Source of the DNA: Hepatocystis sp. ex Piliocolobus tephrosceles
Taxonomy: Eukaryota > Apicomplexa > Aconoidasida > Haemosporida > Plasmodiidae
NCBI GenBank assembly: GCA_902459845.2
Contig: CABPSV020000359.1
Location: forward strand, 1 to 18,232
DNA length: 18,232 bases
Direction of reading: 5' to 3'
The translations under genes were made by a program, and so were the position numbers. The stretch's first letter is position 1. Each line of letters opens with the position of its first letter. Positions 1 through 9,980 of this stretch are shown here, piece by piece. The notes beneath the pieces are model-generated. The model was not told where the DNA came from, did not search any database, and saw only the letters and a program-made list of their open reading frames with translations.

Positions 1-132
1 ATTTTTACATGTTCGCTTATTTTTTTTAATTGTTTTCTTAATATATCGTTTTTTTATTAATTAAAATAATAATAAATATGTATTTGTTATTATCATCATC
101 ATTATTTATATTAATTTTTTAAATGTCTTGTG

Positions 133-163
<31 letters not shown>

Positions 164-614
164 GTGATGCATTACACGTCTTGACCTGTTATATGTTTAG
201 TTTCTATATGGAAGCGTAGTATTATATGTGTTATATATGTTAATTTATTCTTTTTATTTTTTAATTGTGCATAACGTTTTATTTTGTTTGCCGTTTTATT
301 CTAGTTTATACAGCGTGTATTTGTGCATTTTATGTTATATTTTTAGTTGCACCATTTTTAATATATAGTGTTTGTTTGTACCCACTGTGTTTTTTTTTCA
401 TCTTTTTTGCCATTTTTGTCATTTTTGTCACTTTTGTCACTTTTGTTTTTTTACTTTTTTGCGTTTGACATTACGCTTAACTTTGCATTCGATTTTGCGT
501 TCGATTTTGCGTTCGATTTTTCTGTTTGACTTTCTTGTTTGACTTTCTTGTTTGACGTTCCTGGTTGACGTTCCGGTCTGACTTTGTGATTGATTTACTG
601 TTTGTCCATCAAGA
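1..614. other. Non-coding upstream region of the magnesium transporter gene
   Basis: No gene is supported here. The stretch holds a run of about 29 A at 133-161 and T-rich sequence. Short degenerate direct repeats just before the start codon include a T-rich unit containing 'gtcac' near 411-445 and variants of 'gcgttcgatttt' and 'tttgactttctt' across about 484-575. Open frames here are T-run artefacts (Phe, Val, Cys-rich). It presumably contains the promoter and 5' UTR of the downstream gene, but no specific element is recognisable. Confidence 0.6.
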
Positions 615-2722
615 ATGTCTTTCATATCATTAGGTTCTAATGACGACAATAAACGCTCAAAAAAAAAATCTCTAATAGACGAATTAGATGACTATGACGA
701 TGAATGTTTTTTAGATGATACCAATTTGAACATTTCTTACAATAACAAGAATAGTCATAGTAATAATAATCATAGTAAGAATAGCCATAGGAATAGTAGC
801 CATAGGAATAGTAACCATAGGAATAGTAACATTAGTGATAATAATGATGAGAATATATGTAATAATTATGTTAATAAAAAATTAACAAATCGTTATAATG
901 ATGGAAAAGAAAATTTAGAAGATTATAATATAACTAATGAGAGTAATAAAAATAAATCAATTTTTATCGATGATATAGAAAGTATAACATACATTGATAA
1001 TAATAATATAAATAATAATGGGAATGTAAATGATAATAAATTGAACATTACTCCTAATACTAGTATTGATAATAATAGCCAATTAAAAGCTAGAATAAGA
1101 GAATCATTATATAATAATAATCCTAACTTAGATTATCAACTTAAACAATCTAATTTAAAATTAGAAGATGTGTTACATGAAAATGATTATTCGATTAAAT
1201 TAAGTAAATTAAAAAGACATGTAGTTATAGAAATATTTGGTGGTAAATGTTTTATAAGAGAATATTTATGTACTGATTTTTTAAAAAGAGTAAAACAATG
1301 TTGTCAATTAAATTATGTAAAACATAAAAGTGGTATAATAAATTATCGTGATTGTAAACAATTATTAGCTGAAAATAATAATATTGCTAGTATTGAAGCT
1401 CGATTAAATACAATATTAATATCTTTACCTCCATTAACATGTATTATTTTACATTCAATTGTGTTTCTAGTAGTTAAAGAAGATTTAATAAGAGATGATT
1501 TAATAAAAAGATTATGTAACGTTTCTAAAAGATATACTGGTTTATATCAAATCGATGTTAAAACAATGGAAAAAAAACCTTTCGAATTTTGTGCTTTAGA
1601 ATGTGTTTTCTCTAGTGTTATCGAACATTTAAATGCTGAAATGAAAATATTAAGCACAAATTTCAATGAAATAAAAATTACGTTTAAAGCTAAAAAGTAT
1701 CAAGATATATTGACAAATTTACATAATTTAAAAGAACCAGCTAATTTTTTATTAAATAAAATTAATTCTTTTATTAAAGCTTTTCATGAAGTTTCAGGAA
1801 ATAATATAGATTTAAAAAAAATGGAATTAACTAAAAATTATTTTAATCCTAATGCACATGATGAAGACAATAAAGAATCACCAAATCAGGATTTACAAAT
1901 TATGTTAGAATATTTTGATCAAGAACTTGACCAAATACATGACCAAATAGCACACTTATATGAATTAATTGAAAATATGGAAAATAAAATCGTATCCGAT
2001 TTGTCACTTTCTAGGAACAACTTAATTAGAATGGATATAATTATTAGTTTGATTAATTCGGGATTTGGGATAGGGACATTGATAACAGGTAAAAAAAAAA
2101 AAAAAAACTGCACGTTGTAGGTTGTACATTGCATTTTTATGTTGGTTATGTCCGACTGGCGTTGATATTAGTTATGTCTGACTGGCTCTGGTGTTGGCTA
2201 TGTCTAACTGGCTCTGGTGTTGGTTATGTCTAACTGGCTCTGGTGTTGGCTATGTCTAACTGGCTCTGGTGTTGGTTATGTCTAACTGGCTCTGGTGTTG
2301 GTTATGTCTAACTGGCTCTGGTGTTGGTTATGTCTAACTGGCTCTGGTGTTGGCTATTTTGGAATAATTACATGGCATATCAACTTTTGTTTTGATAGCA
2401 AAATGAATAAAAAAAATGAAACTATAAAAAGGCTAAAAATATAAATTACAGCAAAAATATTTATGCATTATAACATATTATATATGCACAAACGTGTGTC
2501 ATGTCCTGTACAGAATAAGACATGTAGTTATACTATTTTAATTCTATTGGAACAAATACAAAATAACATATATTTTGTATACGAGTATTTATATGTTTAG
2601 GAATATTGTTGTGTACTTATTTTGTTTCTGGGTGTTTTCGCGTCAAAGAAATAATGTACAATTTTACTATTTTTTTAATGTACATATAAATATACATATA
2701 AATATGCATATATGATATATGT

Positions 2723-2774
<52 letters not shown>

Positions 2775-2912
2775 GGAGTTTTTGGTATGAATTTAACATC
2801 AACACTAGAACAGCACAACTATGCCTTTATTTATGTTACGAGTTTAGTTACTCTTTTGTGTTTTATAACTGTAATTCTTTCGATTTGTTTTTTAAAATGC
2901 ATTCGTATTTGA
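615..2912 (+). CDS. MIT1: CorA/MRS2-type magnesium transporter (MIT family), two exons
   Basis: Predicted 536-residue protein from exons 615-2088 and 2776-2912. CorA/MRS2 proteins form membrane pentamers that pass Mg2+ through a pore lined by the first membrane helix and gated by a GMN motif. Seen here: an Asn/His/Ser-rich N-terminus (residues about 35-90); an MRS2-like cytosolic domain with the family-typical 'FEFCALE' near residue 325; long helices with 'ELDQIHDQIAHLYELIENM'; membrane helix 1 at about 473-492; GMN at 495-497; a short loop; membrane helix 2 at about 507-531; and a short basic tail. The splice joins 'ACAG' to 'GAGTTTTT' (phase 1) and rebuilds an unbroken 'GTLITGVFGMNL'. The exon-1 frame otherwise runs into a poly-Lys stop without the pore motif. 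Plasmodium encodes three such proteins (MIT1-3); I chose MIT1 from recalled linkage to DNA ligase I, not from alignment. The membrane it occupies cannot be told from sequence. Confidence 0.88.
744..845 (+). repeat. 15-bp in-frame repeat coding for Asn/His/Ser-rich tract
   Basis: Within exon 1 of the magnesium transporter, near-copies of the 15-bp unit 'aatagtagccatagg' occur around 780-830. They encode His-Arg-Asn-Ser-Asn/Ser units inside a longer Asn/His/Ser tract. The repeat keeps the frame and lies in the poorly conserved N-terminal region before the CorA fold. Such tracts are common in Plasmodium proteins and often vary in length. Confidence 0.75.
2089..2775 (+). other. Intron of the magnesium transporter gene
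   Basis: The donor is 'ACAG|GTAAAA' and the acceptor follows about 48 T and reads 'tacag|GAG'. At 687 bases it is long for Plasmodium. It contains a G+C-richer 26-bp minisatellite (2141-2356) and otherwise A+T-rich unique sequence. Splicing here restores the pore motif GMN immediately downstream, which supports the boundaries strongly. Confidence 0.87.
2141..2356 (+). repeat. 26-bp minisatellite in the transporter intron, about 8 copies
   Basis: The unit is close to 'ggttatgtctaactggctct' followed by 'ggtgtt', repeated head to tail about 8.3 times. The first two units are diverged ('tccgactggcgttgatatt', 'tctgactgg') and the later ones nearly identical. Units alternate at one base (ggtt/ggct). 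About half G+C, it stands out sharply from the surrounding A+T-rich intron. Confidence 0.9.
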
Positions 2913-3238
2913 GCCGAGTAATATATTAATATACATACGCACACATATAAACCGTGCATATATATACACCTATATATATGAACGGTTTAAACATGTATAT
3001 ATGGTGAAAAACCCAATAAAATTATAAAAATAACAGCTAGTATCCATGGCTTTTTATACGTATATACCGAACATACTCTGTTTGCTTATCCCTCTTAGAA
3101 CAGTTTTGTTTTGATTTAAGTAAAAAAAAAAAAAAAAAAGTGCACATTTGTTAATTCCTCTCTTTATATATGCACATGTATATAGCCCACGCGAATTTTC
3201 AAATAGTTAAAATAACTATTTTGCGACTACGGATTAGA

Positions 3239-3286
<48 letters not shown>

Positions 3287-3523
3287 GCATATGTAGCTAT
3301 GTACATAAATTAAATGATGATGTAGTAAATTAGAAATAATATATTGTCATAATTCAGTTATTACATTAATTTTTATTTTTAATATTTGCATTGTTAAGTT
3401 ATAAATTTGTTTTCAAAATATATATTTTTTTTTTTTTTTTTTTTTTTTTTATTTATCGATATCGATATCGATATTAATATGAATATACTCAAGTTCCAGC
3501 GTTTTTTTTTTAACTATCACAGT

Positions 3524-3590
3524 TTTCACAGTTTTTACAGTTTTCACAGTTTTTACAGTTTTCACAGTTTTCACAGTTCTCACTGTTATT
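3524..3590 (+). repeat. Short 'cacagtttt' tandem array
   Basis: Seven or so head-to-tail units alternate 'cacagtttt' and 'tacagttttt' style variants. On the minus strand the units keep a reading frame (Thr-Val-Lys repeated), but this follows from the unit length and is not evidence of coding. Confidence 0.75.
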
Positions 3591-4120
3591 AGCATTTTAT
3601 TTTTTTTTTTTCAATTTTAGAAAAAAGGAATTTGATTATGTAAAACTCTTTTATTTTGCTTAAGTTTATTTTAATTTTTAATTTTTTTAACTTATACACT
3701 CTATTTGCATTTCAACACATTCGCTCCTATTCTTTTATGCTCTCCATTTTATTGCAGTGAGAATCTTTGCTCATTATTATTATTTTTTTTTTTTTTTTTT
3801 TTTTTCTAAATCGGTTTGCGCGTTTCGTTTTTTCAGTTTTATTATTGCTTGTGTGTTTTTTAACGTATTTTTTCGCTCATTTTACTCGCTCAATTTACTC
3901 GCTCATTTTATGCTTAATTTTATGCTTATTTTTTATTTTTATTGTTACCTTTAATTTTACTTTCATGTTTTCCCATTTTTTTACATTTTTTCACAATTTT
4001 TCATAATTTTTTTTGGCTTTTTTTTTTTTTACTCATATTTCACATGCATTTTAATGTATATAAAAAAATACTTTGATAAAGTGCGTAAATGTATATTCTT
4101 AAAACATATTTTATTATTAC

Positions 4121-4217
4121 CTATCTTCTCTTGGCATTCACGAATAATGTTTTTAAAAATAAAGAATTTTTTTTTGAATTGATAAGCTTTAATATATATT
4201 CTATATAAAGATATCAT
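4121..4217 (-). CDS. Probable first exon of a LYR-motif (Complex1_LYR) protein, incomplete
   Basis: Read on the minus strand, ATG at 4217 opens 32 codons starting 'MISLYRIYIKAYQF' and ending 'RECQEKI', followed by a strong donor 'GATAG|GTAATAATA' (phase 1). A Leu-Tyr-Arg near the N-terminus, then a basic helix, an aromatic pair and a second Arg/Lys helix, is the pattern of the Complex1_LYR family. These are small mitochondrial proteins that dock on acyl-carrier protein in Fe-S assembly or respiratory-chain assembly (ISD11/LYRM4 and relatives). I could not find a convincing second exon with the expected 'F..N' segment. Without splicing, the frame ends after 62 residues as A+T-rich translation. 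Base composition and codon look are coding-like. It could also be a relic exon or chance. Confidence 0.4.
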
Positions 4218-4920
4218 TTTTTTTTCTTTTTTTTTTTTTTTTATTAAACATAATTTTAAATGTACAATTAACAAAAAAATTAAAGATAAGGAATATACTT
4301 ATATCTGTATATACTATAACACAATCATCAGTATATACTATTTATAAATTTCGAACGGTGTTTTTTTTTTTTTTTTTTCACTAAACTAGCAAATAAACAC
4401 ATACATATTTATATATTGACTTACATACGCATTAATTTTTTTTTTTTTTTTTTTTAAATTGATGAATTGAATTATGGCTGCGCCTCTTAAACAATTAACT
4501 TTGGAGTGAGTTCTTAGTAAAAAAAAAAAAAAAAAAAAAAAAAATGACCATTTCATGAGAAATGTGTAAAATATGATTATATAAGTGTTATTATGCAACA
4601 TAAAAAGACATAGTACATATTATAAATGTACATATTTATATATGTATATATTGTCTTTAACATAAGAAAGATATTATGCAATGTTTAAAATAGTAATACG
4701 ATAACAATAATATAACGATAATATAACGATAGTACAACAATAATACAACAATAGTACGATAATAAATTAGAAAGCTATGTTATGGACAAAATTTAAAATT
4801 AGCATTAAAAAAATATATATATGCATATGTGATAACGATTAAACAGCAAATGTAAGTATGTTTATACACATAGTTACATGTATATATCTAAACTATTAAA
4901 GGTTTTAACGTCAAAAATAA

Positions 4921-4921
4921 G

Positions 4922-4999
<78 letters not shown>
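4921..4999 (+). repeat. Poly-A run followed by AAT microsatellite
   Basis: About 38 consecutive A are followed by about 13 'aat' triplets. Both are replication-slippage sequences typical of Plasmodium intergenic DNA. The minus-strand open frames covering them (runs of Phe and Ile/Leu) are artefacts. Confidence 0.9.
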
Positions 5000-5001
<2 letters not shown>

Positions 5002-5078
5002 TAATGAAATAGTAATAAAATAGTGAAACAAAAATAGTGAAACAAAAATGGTAAAAAAAAAAAAAAAAAGTAAAAAAG

Positions 5079-5175
5079 GATAGTAGCAACAAAACGGTAG
5101 TAGTATCAAAACGGTAGTAGTAAGAAAACGGTAGTAGTAACAAAACAATAGCAGTAACAAAACAATAGTAGTAAC
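5079..5175 (+). repeat. 17-bp tandem array upstream of DNA ligase
   Basis: Five full units of the type 'aaaacggtagtagtaac' plus a partial one. The first three carry 'acgg', the last two 'acaa'. The array sits about 160 bases before the proposed ligase start codon, so it is in the promoter or 5' UTR region. Confidence 0.85.
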
Positions 5176-5336
5176 AATTTTTTTGTTATTTTTTTTAGTT
5201 TTTAATAATATTCAATAATTAATCGTAATATAAAATATATGCATATCTATACGTATATACATATAGTTATATATACACACATATATATATATATATATAT
5301 ATAGGTACATTTGTAACTAGTTTAGTGTAACCTAAC

Positions 5337-5550
5337 ATGAAAGTGCTATTATTGTTGTTGTTAACAACTAAAATGCTTTTATGTAAAAGTAAAAAATATA
5401 TGAGAACAGAATATAATTATATAGCACCATTTATGAAACATAAAATAATATATAAGAATAAAATTAGTTTTAATTTAATAGCTTTAAAGAACTTTAGAAC
5501 TATTGCTTCAAATAGATATAATCGTATTTTGTATGTACTTTTTAATTTAC

Positions 5551-5590
<40 letters not shown>

Positions 5591-5837
5591 GTACATATAT
5601 ATACATATATATATAGTTATATATTTATATATGCATGTATACATATCGTTAAATTGTTTTTATTACACATTACGCATTAAGTAGTGTACGTGAAATAACA
5701 TGTATGCAGTTTTTGAATAGGCACAAATGTGTTGAATTGTGGTTTTAGCATTTTGTTACGTGTATAAGAACGTATAACATGTGTAGAGGCTGTATTATAC
5801 GCAAATGATTAAAAAATGAATAAATATATACACACAA

Positions 5838-5878
<41 letters not shown>

Positions 5879-5971
5879 CTACTGCATTAAGAATGCGATT
5901 ATAAACACGTAGTCGCCTTTAACTGTTCACATATAAGTGCTTATGTAAATATATCGGTGTATGTCAACTCG

Positions 5972-6014
<43 letters not shown>

Positions 6015-8713
6015 AAATGTGTGAATGTGGCGAGGCTTTAAAACTCCTACTACTCCACCCATTTGTGATGTCATTCATATCCGCTGATGCATTTGTTAAC
6101 TCACGTACTTAATCACCGACTTAACCATTTTATAGGAAGTGCCTTTCATTTCCGAAAAAAGGAAACCTGAACGAAATAAATAATGTAAACATGAAAAAAG
6201 AAGAAGCAGAAGAAGCAGAAGAAGAGGAAACAGAAGAAGAAACAGACGAAGAAGAGGAAGAAGAAAGAAAGGATAACTTGAAAAGAAAAAGCATAAATGA
6301 TGATACAACAAGAAGAAAAAAAGCTAAAGGTAAAAGTGAGAGTGAATTAAAAAAAGGTAGTTTATTCAATTGTAATATTAAAGAAAATGAAAAAATAAAT
6401 GATCTGGCATCTCCAAAATTTAATCCTATTTATTTTAATACAAAGGATTTATATTTATCTGAAAAGGATAAAGTAAAACATAAATTTAAAGATTCTTTAT
6501 TATTTACATTTTTAACTAATGCTTTTAATCAAATAGAAAATTTAAAAGGTAGTGGTACTGGCAGTAAGAAAAATGTAGCTATAATATTAGCTAACGTTTT
6601 TAGAGTATTAATATATTATAGTCCTAATGATTTAATACCAGCAGTTTATATTACATTAAATAAAGTAGCAGCTGATTATTTAAATGTAGAAGCTGGTGTT
6701 GGAGAGGCATTAATATTAAAAACTATGTCAGAAGCATATAGTAGAACTGAATCAAGTATAAAACAAGATTTACAACAAATTGAAGATTTAGGTATAATAG
6801 CAGAAAATTGTTCATGTAAAATGAGAACTATATTTCCATTACCTCGTTTAACTATTCAATCCGTTTTTAATGAATTAAAAAGTATACCAAATTTAAGTGG
6901 TTCTAATTCACAACAGAAAAAAAGAGAAGTAATTAAAAAATTATTAATTAGTGCAAAAACAGGTGAAGCTAAGTATATTGTCCGTTTTTTACAACAACGT
7001 TTGAGAATTGGAGTAAATAGTGCTAGTGTATTACAAGCACTGGCATATGCTTTTATTTTAACACGTCCTGAAATTCCTAAAGATATTTTAGAAAAAGGAA
7101 AAAAAATGAATGAAGAATTGAAACGTGAAAAGTGTGACATAAAAAAGGAAAATGCAAATGGGTCAGGGTCTTATATGGAAAATAAAAAATTGATGAAAAA
7201 AGAAAAGAATGCAATAAAAGAAGAGAATGAAGACAAGGATACAAAAGCATTAAATGGAGAAGAGAAAGTTATGAATGAACATGAGTTTAATGTCTTGTTA
7301 AATGAAATAAAAATGAGAAATGAAAGAATAAGTAAACCAAATTTGTTTTATAATATAGAAAAAACAGGAGATACTCGTATTTTACCCATATTTAACGAAT
7401 TGAAAAAAGCATATGTGGAAACAAATAGTGATACGGATATTTATGAATGTATGGAAAAATCAGTAAGAAGTGCATTATGTGAATTACCAAATATTGAACT
7501 TATAATACAGAATTTGTTAAATGGGGATGATATGAATACATTAAATAAAAAATGTACTGTAAAACCAGGTATACCTGTTCAACCTATGTTAGCTAAGCCT
7601 ACTAAGGGAGTACAAGAAGTATTAGACCGATTTAATAATGTAACATTTACATGTGAATATAAATATGATGGTGAAAGAGCACAAATTCATTATATAGATA
7701 AAGATAATATAAAAATTTTTAGTCGTAATTTAGAAACTATGACAGAAAAATATCCTGATGTTATTCAAATTGTAAAAGATCAAATAAATGAAAATGCTAC
7801 AGGATGTATTATTGATAGTGAAGTAGTAGCATACGATATAGAGAATAAAAAAATATTACCTTTTCAAGTATTAACAACAAGAAAAAGAAAAGATGTAGAT
7901 ATTGAGAATATAAAAGTAAAAATATGTCTTTTTCCATTTGATTTAATATGTTGTAATAATGTATCAATTATAAAAGAACCATTAGAAATAAGAAGAAAAC
8001 TTTTATACTCTTTATTAAAATGTAAAGAAGGGGTATTAGTATATGCAATTCACTCCGAAATGAATAACATTGAAGATATGGATACGTTTTTACAAGATGC
8101 TATAGAAAACAATTGTGAAGGGTTAATGGTAAAAACATTATTAGAGAATGCATCTTATGAACCATCTAGGAGATCATTAAACTGGTTGAAAGTAAAAAAA
8201 GATTATGTGGAAGGATTATCCGATTCTGTTGATTTAGTACCTATAGCTGGATATTATGGAAAAGGGAAACGAAGTGGTGTATATGGTGCTTTTGTTTTAG
8301 CAACCTACAATTCGGAAACTGAAAATTTTCAAACTGTATGTAAAGCTGGTACAGGTTTTAGTGATGAAAATTTAAATACATTATATGAATTATTGAATGA
8401 TAAAATTATACCTAATAAAAAGTCTTATTATGAAGTATCCGATAAACTAAATCCAGATGTATGGTTTGATGCACATTATGTATGGGAAGTAAAAGCAGCA
8501 GATTTATCTTTATCTCCTGTTCATACTGCAGCTATTGGTGTTTATGATGATGATAAAGGAATAGGGCTAAGGTTTCCAAGATTTTTGCGATTAAGAGAAG
8601 ATAAAAATGCTGAACAGGCCACCACTAGTCAGCAAATCGTTGACTTTTACGAAGCCCAATTCACTTCTAATAAAAATAAAAATGACTATAACGATGAAAG
8701 TGAGAGTGATTAG
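5337..8713 (+). CDS. LIG1: ATP-dependent DNA ligase I, with proposed 5' leader exon
   Basis: Proposed exons 5337-5530 and 6136-8713 give 923 residues. It joins nicks in duplex DNA using ATP, mainly at Okazaki fragments and in repair. Seen: a helical N-terminal DNA-binding domain (about 140-500) interrupted by a Lys/Glu-rich insert (about 383-445); adenylation motif I 'KYDGERAQIH' with the AMP-accepting Lys574 and Arg579; motif III 'IIDSEVVAYD' (Glu627); motif IV 'EGLMVK' (near 726); motif V 'WLKVKKDY' (near 746); and the OB-fold end 'FPRFLRLREDKNAEQATTS'. The ATG at 6191 alone would give 840 residues. However, the frame stays open upstream to the acceptor 'tatag' at 6135, and an exon starting at 5337 joins in phase (donor 'GTATGTAC'). 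That exon begins 'MKVLLLLLLTTKMLLC' and continues basic and Asn-rich, like a signal peptide plus transit peptide. No PCNA-binding box was recognised. Ligase identity is near certain; the first exon is an inference. Confidence 0.93.
5531..6135 (+). other. Proposed first intron of DNA ligase I
   Basis: This is 605 bases from 'TTTT|GTATGTAC' to 'ttttatag|GAAGTG'. The join is phase 2 and reads Leu-Lys-Cys-Leu-Ser-Phe across the junction. The intron contains about 38 A (5552-5589), an AT run near 5847-5873 and another near 5977-6010. If the intron is not real, this would be 5' UTR and promoter for the ATG at 6191. Confidence 0.65.
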
Positions 8714-8786
8714 TGTAGGGAGGGGGTTGTGATGTGTATATGTCATATATACATATCACCAGCGTGTGTACACTACATTTGGTATT

Positions 8787-9235
8787 TTTTTTTTTTTGCA
8801 TTCTTTTTTGAATTCTTTTTTGCATTCTTTTTTTGCATTCTTTTTTGAATTCTTTTTTGCATTCTTTTTTTGCATTCTTTTTTGCATTCTTTTTTGCATT
8901 CTTTTTTGCATTTTTTTTTGCATTATTTTTTGCATTATTTTTTGCATTATTTTTTGCATTTTTTTTTTGCATTATTTTTTGCATTATTTTTTTGCATTCT
9001 TTTTTGCATTATTTTTTTGCATTCTTTTTTGCATTCTTTTTTGCATTCTTTTTTGCATTATTTTTTTGCATTCTTTTTTGCATTCTTTTTTGCATTATTT
9101 TTTTTGCATTCTTTTTTGCATTCTTTTTTGAATTCTTTTTTGCATTATTTTTTTGCATTCTTTTTTGCATTCTTTTTTGCATTATTTTTTTGCATTCTTT
9201 TTTGCATTCTTTTTTGCATTCTTTTTTGCATTTTT
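8787..9235 (+). repeat. 12- to 14-bp 'ttttttgcattc' array behind the ligase gene
   Basis: About 36 head-to-tail units of T5-8 followed by 'gcattc', 'gcatta' or 'gaattc'. It begins about 75 bases after the ligase stop codon and so probably lies in its 3' UTR or terminator region. All three + frames stay open because the unit has no stop (Cys-Ile-Leu-Phe, His-Ser-Phe-Leu, Ala-Phe-Phe-Phe). Unit length varies by T-number, and no frame is conserved. Confidence 0.92.
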
Positions 9236-9980
9236 AAAAAATTATGACATTTATACACTGTCCTAACGCTCATAGTGCAAATATTTCCTTTCCATTTTTA
9301 GTTACAAAGAAAAAAACAAAATATGTTATAATTTTTTTTTTTATTATGTTTTTTATGTTATAATATTAATGAACATAAAACAGTACAGACATAGTTCCAT
9401 CACATTTTATACTATAAAAAACTATTCAATTTGCTAATATGGCATTAACTTTTTTTATTAAAAAAAAAGGCTTAACTATGATAAATATTTACTCAGTTTA
9501 TTTTTTTTTTAGCTATTTATTTTTACGCATCAATATTTAAACGCATTTGAAATTTACAACGTTTCGTCACTTTTTTCTAATTATAAAAAAAAAGCATTTA
9601 CAGCGTTATATACATATGGTTATGGTTATATATTCTTAAAAAAGCGATGCTCCATCTATCTTTTTTCTTACTTGTCTTTTTTTTTTTTTTTTTTTTTTAT
9701 ACAAACAAATATGCGCAAGCCATTAATATATATATTTGCTTCACTTAATTGTTTAAAAAAAAAAAAAAATAATATGTGAATTTTGTTTATTATGGGACTA
9801 CTTATAGATACACATTTTTTTGAACCAATACATATTATATTTATGTTTATTGTGACTAAGTTTAAATATGTTGCAGATTACGGATTTCGTTATACCGCTT
9901 TTTTTTTATATTAATTACGTTACAAGCATAATCAAAAATATAAAGAACGTTTGAATTATGTAATACTTTTTTCGTTTTTC

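Larger units (their letters stand above)
2913..5336. other. 2.4-kb mostly non-coding gap between transporter and ligase
   Basis: No complete gene is supported. The stretch holds an AT-dinucleotide run (about 3241-3280), many T runs, a GAT/ATC-type 'atcgatatcg' run (3454-3475), and a degenerate 9- to 10-bp 'cacagtttt' array (3524-3590). It also holds a minus-strand exon candidate (4121-4217), a G+C-richer patch with a short open exon-like piece (4474-4505), 39 A followed by a TAA/AAT microsatellite (4921-4999), a 17-bp array (5079-5175) and another AT run (5281-5304). Strong splice-like signals without obvious coding occur on the + strand at about 3620 ('caattttag'), 3756 ('ttattgcag'), 4852 ('gtaagtatg') and 5199 ('ttttttttag'). 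They could be spliced UTR exons. Confidence 0.6.

Noticed and set aside
437..649. Minus-strand open frame with Arg-Lys-Ile-Glu repeats over the transporter start
   Set aside because: It is the complement of T-rich upstream repeats and overlaps the real start codon; no independent support.
2712..2775. Independent small gene beginning at 2712 (poly-Phe then the GMN segment)
   Set aside because: The poly-Phe part is the intron's T run; only the part from 2776 is coding, as the last exon of the transporter.
3757..4006. Phe/Leu-rich + strand open frames after the 'ttattgcag' acceptor
   Set aside because: T-run-driven composition with no recognisable protein; the acceptor itself is kept as an observation in the gap entry.
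6191..6193. ATG at 6191 as the only ligase start
   Set aside because: It is usable as an internal start, but the frame is open upstream to a splice acceptor and a phase-matching exon exists, so I place the gene start at 5337. If that exon is not transcribed, 6191 becomes the start.
8766..9247. Three overlapping + strand open frames (Cys-Ile-Leu-Phe, His-Ser-Phe-Leu and Ala-Phe-Phe-Phe repeats) and their minus-strand Gln-Lys-Asn counterparts
   Set aside because: All are translations of one stop-free repeat with changing unit length; no frame is preferred and there is no start context or other domain.
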